NCBI GenBank assembly: GCA_949152475.1
Contig: OX424570.1
Location: forward strand, 10,032,181 to 10,096,180
Length of the DNA stretch: 64,000 nt
Source of the DNA: Terebella lapidaria
Taxonomy: Eukaryota; Annelida; Polychaeta; Terebellida; Terebellidae
Direction: 5' to 3'
Shown here: positions 1 through 12,449 of the stretch, piece by piece
Position numbering within the stretch: the stretch's first letter is position 1
How the letters are laid out: every line of letters starts with the position of its first letter
Notes under the pieces: model-generated
Databases searched by the model: none
Told to the model about the DNA's origin: nothing
What the model saw: only the letters and a program-made list of their open reading frames with translations
Position numbers and translations under genes: made by a program

Positions 1-1970
1 TTAGTTGCTAATATTTGTTCGAATTGAAAAACTAGCTCAGTTGACTAAATTATATCAAAACAATTAAGCATGATCCCCGAAATATGTGCTAATTCATCCG
101 AAACAGAAGACTGAAAACGGTGTTTACATCAAGATTGACAGGCGCGCAAGTTTATGTTTACATTGGAATAAGGTCTTCGAGAAAGGAATCTCTGACACGT
201 CACACATCCAACCACGGTGGCCAGCCGTTCCGCATTGTGGCTGGTAAGAAATCGATTTTAGTATGGTTTGGGTCCGTGTCATTATAAACACACAGGATGC
301 GCCTACGTTCCAACATGGTCCTGGTAAAATGCGATAATTCATACATAGAATATTGGTGTGCAACACAAGTTTCTCGGACTATCGAATTTTCATGATATTG
401 CTGAATATGCGCGGAATTCGTTTTTTTTAAACTAGCAACAACGCGAAACGAATGGGCACCGTATGTGAAATATCAACACTCACCAATATGAGTGAATATG
501 TAAATATCACGCATGGCCGCATGCCAGGCCATCGAGTGAACAGAGGAAATGACCGGGGAAATCCCTCGATATTTTAGCTTGCAAGACCCGTGTTTGCTGT
601 TCTATCGTCACTATTTTGCAGCTGACATGACTATCATTTGATAGGACTCAAAATATGCAAAGGCCCAAAAAATATTCTGGGAAGTGGAAGAAAGTGAAAG
701 AGCCGCTTTAACATATAGACCCACTGGGCTAATGAAAAGACCAGTTAAAAATACCAGTACCAGTTTTCGTAAATTTTAAAGATAAAATTGCTTACGGACG
801 GACGGACGGCTAGACGGACGACGGACGCAACGCCATGGCAATAGGTTATCCGGTAACCTAAAAATGGTAACGGTTAATTATGCACGGTGAGCCCCGATTC
901 ACCGGCAACCTATCAGCGGCTCCCGCCGTGGCCTTCACCGGGACAGTATGGTTGCTGCTCAAATATACACATGTGTTGGCATGTTTTGTTGTTATCTGAA
1001 ACACAGAAGCTTCGAATTTAATATTTTGGGTTAAACTGGACTTAGTGTCACTCCTTGCTAATTTCGCAAAGTACACGGTCAAAGAAACATAGTTACTGAA
1101 TAATTACGAACAATATCAGTGATATTAAACTTTTCCCTGCAACAATATCAGATATTGTTCAATCAATACCAACAGCAAAATACTTATTTTAGGTAGTTTC
1201 TCAATCCAAATCAGACGAGTTTAAAGAGCACTGCATTAGTACCTATATCAAAGGGGGCGACACTTCTTATGTTCAGTTCGTGTATATGAACTACAAGCAT
1301 TTTTTCCATATTTCTGTTTTCGGTATCACTAGATGGGAACTGTTTTGTTCGAAATTATGCCAAAACGAATTCTGACAATTTTTCTAGTGATCATACGTCT
1401 TGTAGGCAGCTACTGATCAGTTTTGCATGAAAAAATAAAATACCACTTTAATTTCGGGATACAATTTTTATTTCTTCGATAGCAAGGTGGAATTGTGAGA
1501 GGAATTGTTATTAAGGAAGGTAGTTGACGGAAACAAGCCACCACTTCAACACTATGCTTTTGTTAGAATATTGTATACACTACTCACTGGCTCTTGTAGG
1601 TTATATAAAACTTGTTTATTACGGCATAAAAGATTACCATTTAGTGGTTTCTTATTTTTCAGATGAACTTAAATTTACCAGATAGACACAGCAAAAGTAT
1701 CGAATCATGGCTACTAAATGTAGATATGGCGTCGTATGCAAATTGGTCGTCACAATCAGCTATGCTGCGGACAAAATTAGCAAAGTACATCATATTATGT
1801 TCTCTACTCTGATGAAAAAAATTGACAAAAAAAAGAAAAACACACCCCGTCGATATGAATATCTGATCACAAAAATTGTGATTTACTGAAGAGAGATTAT
1901 TAATCATATTGAGTTCTGATTGAATATCACTGGAGTATATGCAATCACAAGTTTTATGCAATATTTCCGT
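1..1970. other. Upstream region without a supported gene
   Basis: No reading frame here has a recognisable motif or splice structure. The last few hundred bases (from about 1,855) resemble the promoter region of the B peptide genes. A shared TCTGATCACA block lies near 1,862 here and near 9,360 in B1, and a diverged match to 8,996-9,090 lies at 1,970-2,070. It is best read as the 5' flank of peptide gene A. Confidence 0.5.
794..830. repeat. Short GGAC-type tandem repeat
   Basis: A run of imperfect ACGG/GACG units followed by a 'cgccatggcaat' sequence. I cannot assign it to a named family. Confidence 0.6.
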
Positions 1971-2197
1971 TATTAGACAACTTCACTAATTTTTGTTTCA
2001 GAAAATATTGCTATTTTGGCCGAAAAAAATATAATCGGAATAAAATCAGCATACATTCATCCTTACTTGTTTGAATTAATCAACAGGTTTATATCTTGGA
2101 AAATTTATGGTAATGTTAGCAAATGATTTATTGATAATGTATGTGTCATATCCTGCAAGAAAATCAATTATCCAACAAATAATCAAATTCAGAGCAC

Positions 2198-2205
2198 TAT
2201 ATAAA
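2198..2205 (+). promoter_or_regulatory. TATA box of peptide gene A
   Basis: TATATAAA in the context GCACTATATAAA, about 30 bases before a likely non-coding first exon that ends at 2,300 with a strong donor (AAG|gtgagt). The same position before B1, B2, B3, C and E also carries a TATA element, and gene E has nearly the same context (GCACTATAAAA). Confidence 0.65.
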
Positions 2206-2559
2206 GATGAACAAACTCGGCACGAACAAGAGACCATCTGGAAACAGATTTTGGAAAGTAGAAACGAACCAATTTCAGAAGACAACTTCAACTTGTGAAG
2301 GTGAGTGTGATTGTTACTTTGGTAACTTGTCTTTGTTTTGATTATTTTTCTGGTTATATTTGAGGTATTTCTCAGTTTGACATAATTCACTGAGATAATA
2401 TAAATGACATGTGGTTTAGATAATGGTGGCCAAGTTCCTCAAATCATGTTGTGTTTTGTATTTCGAAATTACTTGGGATGCGCAGCTGGTGGTGAGAATG
2501 GAGAAAAAAGCCTACTACCACCAATGATGTAGTACCCCAATTTGTCCATTATTTGGCAG

Positions 2560-3765
2560 ATGTTGCGTCAAGCTGTTTTCGTTATGTGCCTGTGTCTGAT
2601 GCTCGCATCCTTCACTGGAGCAGCTGATGACGTCAATGGTGATAGCTGGTGTGTGTGCGCATGGGGCTTTTGCTATTGCAACGGTGCCGGTCAGTATGAG
2701 TATACACGCCAGTTTACGCTTTGTCTACATTATTGTGTGATATTCGATGACAATGATGTTTATATACATCTTCAAACATTTCAGTTCATTCTGAGTTAAT
2801 CGTGCATTTGCATTTTATTGTTTAAAATAAATCGGTTTTTTTTTTTTTAATTGTTTCTGCACAATCACTTTTTTTTTTTATTTGATATTAGCAGTTAACA
2901 TTTTTTTATTTGATATTAGCAGTTAACATCCGGATACTGCAACAATCATTCGTGCCCATCAATTGCGCCTGTGCACTTCAGTGTTCTTTCTATATCTAGG
3001 CTGATGTTTATATGAAATTTTTGAAATAATTTTCAGTTCGTCTAATTTTCAGCACAACTCGAGGAAGCTGGGGTGAACGTCAGAGAAGCCAAAACCAGCG
3101 AGGATGTGAGTTGATAGTGCTTTAAATTCAAAGAAAACACATTCGAAAAACTTCTAGTTGTTTTCGTTAAGTATATACTGGAATCAACGTATATGTGCTC
3201 GTTCTGCATATTAACCTCTCTACATGTAGGTTGATTTATTGAAATGGGTTTCTGTACATGCATCTGAATAGCCTTGCTTGTTGTAACAATGTATTTTGAG
3301 ATGCATTCCTATTATATCAGTAGTTTGGCCAAACAGGAATAAGTGCTCTTTGTGACGTCATAATTTGTATTCGTCTCTTGTGTCATCACAAGAGAAATCT
3401 TATCAGTCTTGTCTGGTGTGTGTAAGTTTTGTATATTATCTTTACAAAATAATTTAATATATTATTTTTGTATATTATTTACGGGGGTTCATGAGTTTCC
3501 CTGTCATTTTTGTTTTCTCTCACTTCGTATGCCTGATATGACTTTCTGTCCCCGGACTATGAGATTGGATAACGGACCCTGTTTTGTTTGCTCGGAATAC
3601 TTAATACTGGGTATTGATTCCACGTCTTCTACTATCCACAAGGTATAGGCTTATTATTTCAATAAATGTATGTTTGGTTCATAACGTATGTTTTCTTTAA
3701 ACCCACAGTATGCGAAGGTCAACAACATGATGATGACTGCAAGCAGAAAAGCCAGAAATTGGTAA
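2560..3765 (+). CDS. Secreted Cys-motif peptide gene A (five exons)
   Basis: The product is a predicted secreted peptide of about 79 residues. Exons: non-coding about 2,228-2,300; 2,560-2,689 (ATG directly after the acceptor TTGGCAG); 3,053-3,105; 3,709-3,772 with stop TAA at 3,763-3,765; and a 3' UTR exon from 3,925 with AATAAA at 4,044-4,049. Introns follow GT-AG, phase 1 after exon 2 and phase 0 after exon 3. Residues 1-21 form a hydrophobic signal peptide. A short acidic stretch follows, then the core CVCAWGFCYC (C-x-C-x4-C-x-C). The tail has an acidic middle exon beginning AQLEEAG and a basic end (SRKARNW). The Cys spacing equals that of protegrin and theta-defensin hairpins, but the core carries no basic residue, so antimicrobial action is not established. 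The family is unknown to me. Gene B repeats every feature, which supports the exon model. Confidence 0.75.
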
Positions 3766-4070
3766 AATCCAGGTAATATTTGGGAGAAACTACCATAATG
3801 GATAATCATGAACATACAATTACATAATTATTTGTCAAGAGCTGTATTACTTCAAGGATATCGATTTCCCTTATGATATATACAATATGATATATACTAT
3901 GACGATTATCATTGTCAATTACAGATCGTCATGGATGATACGGAGCACGACAGAACTTTGATTATGGATGATTGTTATGAGAGTTCATCACGAAGATCAG
4001 TACGAAGATGATGTTGATGTTGTAATGAACGAATCAGGACTTCAATAAATATTAATGCATTCCAGTTATG

Positions 4071-4354
4071 TTCCCTCATTTCTCAATACCAAAACGAACC
4101 ATATCACACAAAACTTGATTCTTGTTGAGATTAATATGGTATTACCTGGTCTTGTTGAGATTGATATGGTGTAATGATATGGACTTCCTATTTAGGTTTT
4201 TCATTTGTTGATACTTTGTATAAATATATGGGTGCATAATTTTGCCTCACGATATTAAGATAAGTTGAGCTAGAAATTCTCACTAGATTATCAAGTTTGA
4301 ATTCAGATTTGACATCACTTGATTATATAAGTGTTAAGGCAATACGCCATTCAT
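4071..4354. other. 3' flank of peptide gene A, no gene
   Basis: Non-coding. The same sequence follows the remnant terminal exons at 14,215-14,515 and 23,875-24,174, so it marks the right edge of the duplicated A-type segment. It ends in CAT, which is duplicated on the far side of the inserted element at 4,355-8,992. Confidence 0.6.
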
Positions 4355-7300
4355 AGTCTAGGCACGTTTTCTATAAAGTGCCTTAGAAATGACGATAGGG
4401 GGGATGGAATGTTACTGCCTGTCACCCATGCTGGGATCAAAGTAGGGTCCTTACTGGTCAATGTTAGCCCGGATGACATTCAAAATTTTACTTTTTTCAT
4501 AAAATTCTAACAATTTCATATACGTACGAAGCCGCGGTTATTTTTCTCGTTTTGAAATTCTCATACAAGACTGTTGAATCGTGAATAATGAAGCTAGAGT
4601 TATCATTTTGGTGTCAAAATGTCTGGAATTACATGGCAAATCAAGAAAAATACCATCTACATCAGTTCATGGTGAAAGTTTGGTATTATAACATGAAAAC
4701 ACATAACAATAAGTCCGAAATTGCCTTCGATTTCACAATCTCAGACCTGCGAAAATGGGTGTTCCAGCTCACAAATCTATTTTATCTTTACGAAAACTTC
4801 ACTAAAATTCCCCCAGATTATATACCATTCTGCCAAAATAAACCATTCAAAGGTCTTAACCAAGTTTACTGCTAGTATTCAAATGAACCTAACAATACCC
4901 CCTAGTGAACTCCGTGATCGCATGATAGTCTCAAATTTGACAAAGCTAGTTATACTCTCACATATAACTCTGCTAGAATAATTATTTTGATGTCAGATGA
5001 TACGAATCATCATTTCAAACATATCGTACAATAATCAGGTCGAGATGTAAATTTTTTCCCATCAAAACAAGAAAAAAAAAATCCCAAAATTGGACCATAA
5101 TGATTTACTGTTTGTATACAAAATGTAGGCATGTAGAAAATTCACCATTTGTGGTATAATAAATGTTTATGTGGTTAAGTGATATACCATTGATACTTGG
5201 TAGAATCAGTCACCAAGTGTACCAGCAGTAGTTTGCCAGAATCACCAGAGTGACCAGTGGTATTCTGTCCGAGTCACACCACATGCAGTATCATGCAGAC
5301 TGCACAAAGGGGGGATTCTATGTTTGGCGATGTTAGGAAAGTGTTTTCACACAAGCAGTTGTTACCAAACCATCGAGCATACAATATCCTGGACTCTAAT
5401 TAACCAGTCTCAACCGTGGTTCTGCACAACGTTGGATAATCACAACCCATGACAGAACAATGATTCTGCAGATTTGCGAAAAATGTGACAGGCGTTCATA
5501 TAAGAAATCCACAGAAAGATGTCAGTTGTACACGCAATCGGAAGGATGAAGGAGATATACACAAAGTGTTGGGCATCATTGTAAGCAGGGTCTACCCATT
5601 GAGTACTCGGAGATGAACATAAGACTCTCATCAACACAGCATCTGGAATCACAGTCAATGACACATATTACATGATCTACTCACAGCAGGAGACAAATGA
5701 AGCAGTTTTATTTACAAATGAAGCTTCATAGTGAATCTTATTTTGTTGAACGAAGTCAACCACTTGTTTGCCACACTGCCAAAATTATCTTTCAAGACAT
5801 TCAGCATCATCGTGCAAACAAAGACAACAAAGGTGGTTGCAACATATGTGGTTATACAAGCTGATCGGAGTATATTTGCAAAAATGCTAGTTATTGCTCG
5901 GAATTGTCAACTGAACATGAAAGATGCAGTCCCATTATGGTTACTGCCATGGACATTGGCCAACACAGATGGTGTTCCTGCTTAAACAACCAAGGTGCCT
6001 CTGTTAGACATCCTCGAAGATTACCATGAACCAGTTGAAGATGTTCCACAATCGGCAGTCCTCATCAATGGTATGGAAGTACTGCACTTTGTCAAGAATG
6101 CTCCCAAGACACTTGGAGTTCAGGCTCAGTACATCTTTCAACTGGTGCCTACATGCATACATGCTCACTCACAAAAGAGTCAACTATGTCATGGATCCTT
6201 GATCCGTTGTATACATCAAGAACTCGGAGCATGCAAAGCGTGCCAAACGGGGAAGCTTTCAAGTCACGATCCAGGGAAAATCAAAACTGTCCAACACGGT
6301 CGAAGAAATTTATGTGACGTGAGTAACTAGACAAGTCGGTCTCACTTCCGCTTTGAATGACAGCAGACTGAGTATGTAGTCTTGACCACTTGTTGTAATT
6401 ACTAACACATAGTGAAGAGTACTACAACCTCATTGTTGGGCACAGCACCATTCGGACTACTGGTTCGATCAGTTGAGCATCCAACAGGAGGAAGCTGCCA
6501 GTCATGCAGCATCAAAAGCAAATAGCTTCTTCATCCTCAGGTCACCAGCACCTAAGTTGCTGTGTTGGCATGTGCAAGAGTTCTATCCTGCCCTGAAAAC
6601 AAACAATGTACAAGGTACATGTACATCGACACCACAGCCATGGGCATCTCACTTGGCATGGTCGTATGTAGTGATGTTGTTGCCAAAAGAAAGACACGGC
6701 CATTTCAGTCGACAATGGCTTTTCAAAACATGTGTGATGTCAGGAAAAAGATTGGTAAATCATTCTCCAACAGAGAAGAACTTCTCGATGGCTGTGAATG
6801 TGTTTTATATTTATCCAAGAAATTTCTCCAAAAAAAACACGAATATTTCTAAACAGACATAAATTCTGTCAGGTACAAACAATTCTGCAGCAGGAATGTG
6901 CGACAACTTCATCTTGTACCAAAAAAGGAAGCTCTCAAACACCACGTTGCATGAGTCAGCTATTAGGCGTGCATATGGAGAACATCGCTACAGAAGGCTG
7001 TCGTGGCTCCAAGCCCAAAGGATCATGGCTCGAGTGTGGTTGCTGAGAGCATCTCGAATCACCATACAGATCAGATGTCAGCACCAAAAGCCATCCGATT
7101 CAAATGTTAGAAGTACCATTGCACAGGAACATGTTCTCCAAAGAATGCAATGTCTTATACTGGAGGTTATGTCTGTACAGACTGATCAAACAATCCCGAC
7201 TTGAGCAACAATGATACGATCTTGGGCACGGACTACTGTCTGAGAGAAAATGAGGAAATGAGAATGATATGGATGACATTTCATTGTCAAGTAAATTTGT

Positions 7301-8992
7301 GTTGAGCTTTCCCATGTCTATGTTTATGCTGGCCATACCCCTTGAATATGCACATGTCATGACATGTACAATTAAAGAGACTGGAAGATAAATATTTTGT
7401 TGATCCGAAGCTTAGAAGAACATGTTGCTAATATTATTTGCAGAAGGTAAAACATGGGTTGGTTTATTGTCATAAATTTTAGAATACATACAAGTTAAAT
7501 ACATGTATAAGTTGTGTTTTGCTCTGAAACAAACTCTTAATTTTAGGCCGTATGTTTCAATCAGAACGGGTTTTGTATGATATCATGATCAAGGAGTCAA
7601 GAAGGGGGAAAGATCCAACATAGGAAGTAAAACTGAATGTTGCAACATTTTAGTCAAATGACAAGTGATCTTATGAAGTTATATGAACCCTTAGTGGTAC
7701 GATTATGGTCCACAAACTCACATTTTGTGGTGGCATGAATCTCCACCCACATGGACCAATTATACAATGTACCTCATCGAAATGGTACCAGTAATTAATT
7801 TCCTTTTTCGAGTGTATATAAAATATTAAGATTTCTTCGAATACTCGATCACAAAACACTATGAAATACATATATCCCCTCCTCTCAAAACCCTGTAAAA
7901 AAATCACATGATTTCTGTATTTAATTGGCGAATATTTTGGATTCAAATATGTTAAACTTGTGATGATATAAAGCTAATGGTTGGTGACTATTTCAACTAA
8001 GTACCACTAGCAGAACACTTGACAACATTAGCAGCGAATAAACCACAAACGATCAACTTTCTAAGATGCCGACACAGCTAATAAAATCATTGTGGTCAAA
8101 TTTTGGCGTGTTTTTGTAGTTTTCATGAAAAAAAAAACACATCTGGACTTGCTTTTTATACTTTGGGTTTGAACTAATGATTCCTATCATTTGATATCAA
8201 AATAATTACACCATCATAGTTATCGGTAAGATTAATCATTAACCAATCAATGGTTATGGTCAATGGTTTTGGTGGATATTTCTTATGTTTTGATGAGACG
8301 AAATTTCACATCTCTAACTGATTATTGTATTGTATGTTTGAAATGATGATTCGTATCATTTGACATCAAAATAATCATCCTAGCATAGTTATATGTGAGA
8401 GTATAACTAGGTTTGTCAAATTCGAGAATATCATGCGATCACGGAATTCACTAGGGGGTAGTGTTAGGTTCATTTGATTTCTAGCTATAAACTTGGTTAA
8501 GACCTTTGAATGGTTTATTTTGGCAGTATGGTATATAATCTAGGGTAATTTTAGTGAAGTTTTCGTGGAGATAAAATAGATTTCTGAGCTGGAACACCCA
8601 TTTTCGCGAGTCTCAGATTGTGAAATCGAAGGCAATTTCGGACTTATTATTATGTGTTTTCATGTTATAATACAAAACTTACACCAAGAACTGCTGTAGA
8701 TTGTATTTTTCTTGATTTGCCATGTAATTCCAGACATTTTGACACCAAAATGATAACTCTAGCATTATTATTCACGATTCAATAGTCTTTTATGTGAATT
8801 TCAAAACGAGAGAAATAACCGTGGCTTCGTCCGTATATAAAATTGTTAGAATTTTATGAAAAAATTGAAATTTTGAATGTCATCCGGGCTAATATTGACC
8901 AGTAAGGACCCTACTTTGACCTCAGCATGGGTGACAGGCAGTAACATTCCATCCCCCCTAAAGTGTTATTTTGAGATTTTGTACCTAGTCTA
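4355..8992 (+). mobile_element. 4.6-kb DNA element with about 700-bp terminal inverted repeats
   Basis: The left arm (4,355 to about 5,060) and right arm (about 8,290-8,992) are inverted copies of each other. The clearest block is TAGGGGGGATGGAAT at 4,396, whose reverse complement ends at 8,960. The outermost bases also mirror imperfectly (AGTCTAGGCAC on the left, GTACCTAGTCT on the right). The flanks repeat CAT (4,352-4,354 and 8,993-8,995). The paralogous junctions at 14,513 and 24,172 show one CAT and no element, which is an empty site, so the ends and 3-bp target duplication rest on comparison within this window. The interior holds a decayed + strand gene. Short 3-4 bp target duplications and an XPG/PIN-like nuclease are, from memory, reported for Academ-type transposons; that link is only a possibility. 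Confidence 0.75.
5731..7150 (+). pseudogene. Decayed gene inside the long-TIR element, same family as the gene at 59.9-64 kb
   Basis: The frame 5,731-6,330 is open except for an in-frame TAA at 5,983-5,985. It contains QADRSIFAKMLVIARNCQLN, a PW-L-A--DG stretch, then an S-A-V-L-I-N-G-M segment. These align in order with the 61.2-kb copy (TRDLFGRLLLISAQQKIDL, the P-LALGHSDG stretch, and TVIVDATFFLH), where an acidic PIN-like nuclease strand would begin. Further along, 6,905-6,990 read in the right frame gives a VPKKEALKHHV stretch, like the LPP-x3-AL region near the C-terminus of this family. Later sequence suggests the Cys-rich tail, much degraded. Frame changes and stops make it non-functional. 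It shows the family was carried by, or moved with, a DNA transposon. Confidence 0.55.
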
Positions 8993-8995
8993 CAT

Positions 8996-9743
8996 TAGAT
9001 AACTTCACATATAATATTTTTGTCCAGAAAAGTGATGCTACTTTGGCTGGAAAAATGCCACTAATTGGAATGAAAAAGTCAGTAAATCATTTTAATTATT
9101 TTTTTTCGTTTTAATCATCGATTTTTCTTCTTATCTATTATTATTATCAGAAACGAAGATAAGGTGTGATTCACATTCGGAAAAGTAATCAAAATTTGAA
9201 CAGTGTAAATGTAAACTTTATTCCTTTTAGAAGCGCGTCATTATTAGGTAAATCGCCACAAATTGTGTCCTCGTTGTGCTCTATTTACATATTACCCTCT
9301 TCAGTGATTCAACGAATGTGTAAGGAAAAAAAGAATCAACATCTCAGTTGATTCCGAAGTCTGATCACAGAAATTGTAATGTAGTGGAAGGAGAAAATTT
9401 AAATTTGATTCAAATTAGATTTGAATTTAATATACTTGTGCATACACTTCCAAGCTTTATGTAATATTGCAGTCATTAAATAACTTTACATATATTTGTC
9501 CACGAAAAGAGGACTATTTCAGCCCCCAAAAATCACTGTAATTAGCATAACGAATGCAGTTACTCAAACTCATTTGATTTAATCACCATTTTAAATTTTA
9601 TTCTGAAGAGTTTAGAAAAATAATGTAAACAACCAATTTAGTGCTATTTCGAAAATGTATATGCATATTCAGCAAAACACATCAATTATCGGACAAATGA
9701 TTAAATTTTGAGCAGTATATAACAAAGAAGTGACTGGCTCACA
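8996..9743 (+). promoter_or_regulatory. B1 upstream region: two diverged copies of a promoter-like segment
   Basis: The block from 8,996 recurs, diverged, from about 9,475 (TAGATAACTTCACA against AAATAACTTTACA). The downstream copy carries TATATAAC at 9,716-9,723 before the non-coding exon. The matching place in the distal copy (near 9,200) has GTGTAAATG and no TATA. B2 (14,516 on) and B3 (24,175 on) have the same arrangement. Part of it is shared with gene A. Confidence 0.5.
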
Positions 9744-10069
9744 AACAAGAGACCATCTGAAAACTGAATCAGGGAAGTCAAGAAATATTTCGAAAGACAA
9801 TTTCCATGTCCAAGGTGAGTGTGGTTCACTGTGATTGATATATAAGTTTGTCTTCGTCGAATTTGTTTTGTTTCATCTGAGGTGCTTTTCATTTTAGTTT
9901 GACTTACTACATAATAATATAAATAATATAAATTACATGTTGAACAGGGAATGGTGGGAATTTTTCAAATAGTGTAAGTTTGGAATCTTAAAACCGCTCA
10001 AACCTTGATGTGTACATATTACCTGGAGTGACAAGGTTATTATATCCCAATTATTCCATTATTTGGCAG

Positions 10070-10779
10070 ATGTTGCGTCAAGCTGTTTTCGTTATGTGTC
10101 TGTGTCTGATGCTCGCATCCTTCACTGGAGCAGCTGATGACGTCAGTGCTGATGGATGTTTGTGTGCCTGGTTCGTTTGTTATTGCAACAATGCTGGTAA
10201 GTATGAGTAGTAACATCAGTTTTACAACTTTCTACATTAATTCTGTCCTGTGGAATTCGATGATTTACGCCATTATACAGATTTAGGTTGTTCAGTTTAT
10301 TTTCTATTAATTGTACGCTTGTGTTCAATTCTCTATGGCACCATTCATTAGTTTATATCTGATAATGGCCATCTACATGATCTAAGAGTTGTGCTATTCA
10401 TGGAATTTGTCACATACACAGCCTTGTGGAGTTTAATTTTCAGTTTCTTTGAACTTCAGCGCAGCTTGAGAAGGCTGGAGTGAACGTCAGACAAGCCCAA
10501 ACCAGCGATGATGTAAATTGATAACATTTCTGATTTTACAGTTTGAGAGAAAATACTTTAGACGAACAATCTATTTTTTTTTCTTTAACTTAATGGTAGA
10601 GCCAACCTATAAGTGAGAGTTCTGCATGGCAACAATCATCTAGTTCGGGTTATTAAAATTAATCCCCTGCATCGTGCTATTAATGCCATTCATTTGATAT
10701 GGATTCGTCATTTATCCCACAGTATGCGAAGATTAACAGCATGATATTGACTGCAAGCAGACGGGCCAGAAATGTGTAA
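10070..10779 (+). CDS. Secreted Cys-motif peptide gene B1 (five exons)
   Basis: A predicted secreted peptide of about 78 residues, paralogue of gene A. TATA at 9,716-9,723; non-coding exon about 9,745-9,814 (CAAG|gtgagt). Coding exons 10,070-10,196 (127 nt, phase 1 end), 10,460-10,512 (53 nt, phase 0 end) and 10,723-10,786 (stop TAA 10,777-10,779). The 3' UTR exon begins at 11,007, with AATAAA at 11,120-11,125. The signal peptide is almost identical to A's. The core is CLCAWFVCYC, followed by NNA, an acidic middle exon starting AQLEKAG, and a basic end (SRRARNV). No dibasic site lies next to the core, so how a mature peptide would be released is unclear. B2 and B3 are near-identical copies. 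Confidence 0.78.
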
Positions 10780-11144
10780 AACCAAGGTAATATTTGGGAG
10801 ACACTACCATGTTACATAATATTAATATAGAAAAACTACCATGACAAATAAAATATATAATATTTGTTATATGATATATTGATATGCAAAATGTACTATG
10901 GACATACTATTAGAAAAATGTTTGTGAACAGCTGTACTATTTCCATGGTATCGTGTATTCTACAATAACAATATAATATCTACATTATCTGACATTGACA
11001 TTACAGATTGTCTAGGATGATACGGAACAAGACCCACTTTGATTAGGGATGATTATTTGGAGACATGACCATGATGATCATTACTACGAAGATAATTGTT
11101 ATTAACAAATCAGGACATCAATAAATGATAATGCATTCAATTTC

Positions 11145-12433
11145 TGGTCTCTCATTTCTCATTAGCATAAGAGAGCATATCAGACTGAAAGTGCCTTCAC
11201 GAATAAATAGCTCATGATCGTCGCTGCCATTTAATTCCAGTGCTGCAACTGTCTGTTTGCGATGGGTTGTATTGATTAAAACACATGGTAATAGCATTAC
11301 TGGACTGAAAGTTTTGATTGAATTTTTTTTTTTGAATATCACGTAACGGGAAAGTGATATATCCTAATGCCGAGATCAAACTCAGGACTAACTCATTAAT
11401 TTGTACATACTATCTTGGACGTTGCACGTTGAGTTATACTCTGATGTTTTTGATCACTTATGAAACAGTCAGGCATCACTAACTATGTTCTGTGTACAAA
11501 TTTCGAAAATCACATCGTATATTATTCAATTGAATTTAAATAATGTAATATTTGTTATAATTTTTCTTCATGGAAACACTTCTGTTGTGTACAAGTGAAA
11601 ATTGCAGCTCCTACCCCCACAAATTGTTTGTACTCATTCACTTTTCTATCCTAAACGCTCGTTGCTATATTCATAATATCCAGCACAGTCTCAAAGATGA
11701 GGGTAACGTAAACCATGCTAGAATCAGCAAGAAAATTATCGTAGCATTTCCACAATCATAAGTCACGTTCAAATTTAACTAGTTCAAAACTCAAAATTGT
11801 TGTTGATGAGACGTAAATCAACATATCATTATGTAATGATTTGTACCATTCACCCCACGAGGTAATAATTATCCATATGGTATATATCAGAAGCACATCA
11901 AGACAAAACCAATTTACAAAATCTCATTATTGGCAGTGTTTTAACTCCCCAGTTGGTTTATTGTCAATGTATGATACATTTGTCACATGTATGATATCCG
12001 CCGAATTCCATTATATATCCAAAATGTCATATTTGAGTTGAGCACACCTAGGCATTCATTTAGTGACGAAAGCTTCAACACAAAATACAAGTTGAAATTT
12101 ACTTATACAGTGATAGTTTTGATTTTGTATACATCATATATTAATTTGTATACAGTGACATTGAACTTTACCTAGAAAAGACTTGAATGCTCAAGGTCAA
12201 CGTTTTGTTATTGTGATACAAAGCCCATAGACATGGTTGGTTTTTACTTGTATACTGATTATGTGTTCTACATCTCCTGGCAACATCGAACTTGACATCA
12301 GATGTTTCTTGGAATCAAAGTTTATTTTTTTTGTTAATCATACAGTCAAGAAAAACAAACTACAGGTAAGCGTAGGGATGTTTTTTTTCTCTTTTTTTTC
12401 TCAAATTTAATATCTGAACAACACGCAACAGCA
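11145..12433. other. Intergenic segment between B1 and the Tc1-like copy
   Basis: AT-rich DNA with short open frames that show no motif and no splice structure. It recurs almost unchanged at about 16,670-17,960 and 26,330-27,620 as part of the duplicated unit. I see no gene in it. Confidence 0.6.
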
Positions 12434-12449
12434 GATAATGAAACTTTAC

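Noticed and set aside
1707..1889. Short + strand frame upstream of gene A
   Set aside because: No signal peptide or family motif; it overlaps a diverged promoter-like segment shared with the B genes.
2542..2799. Continuous open frame through gene A's signal exon into the intron
   Set aside because: It runs past a GT donor at 2,690 and loses all similarity to B and C there; the spliced model is shared by paralogues.
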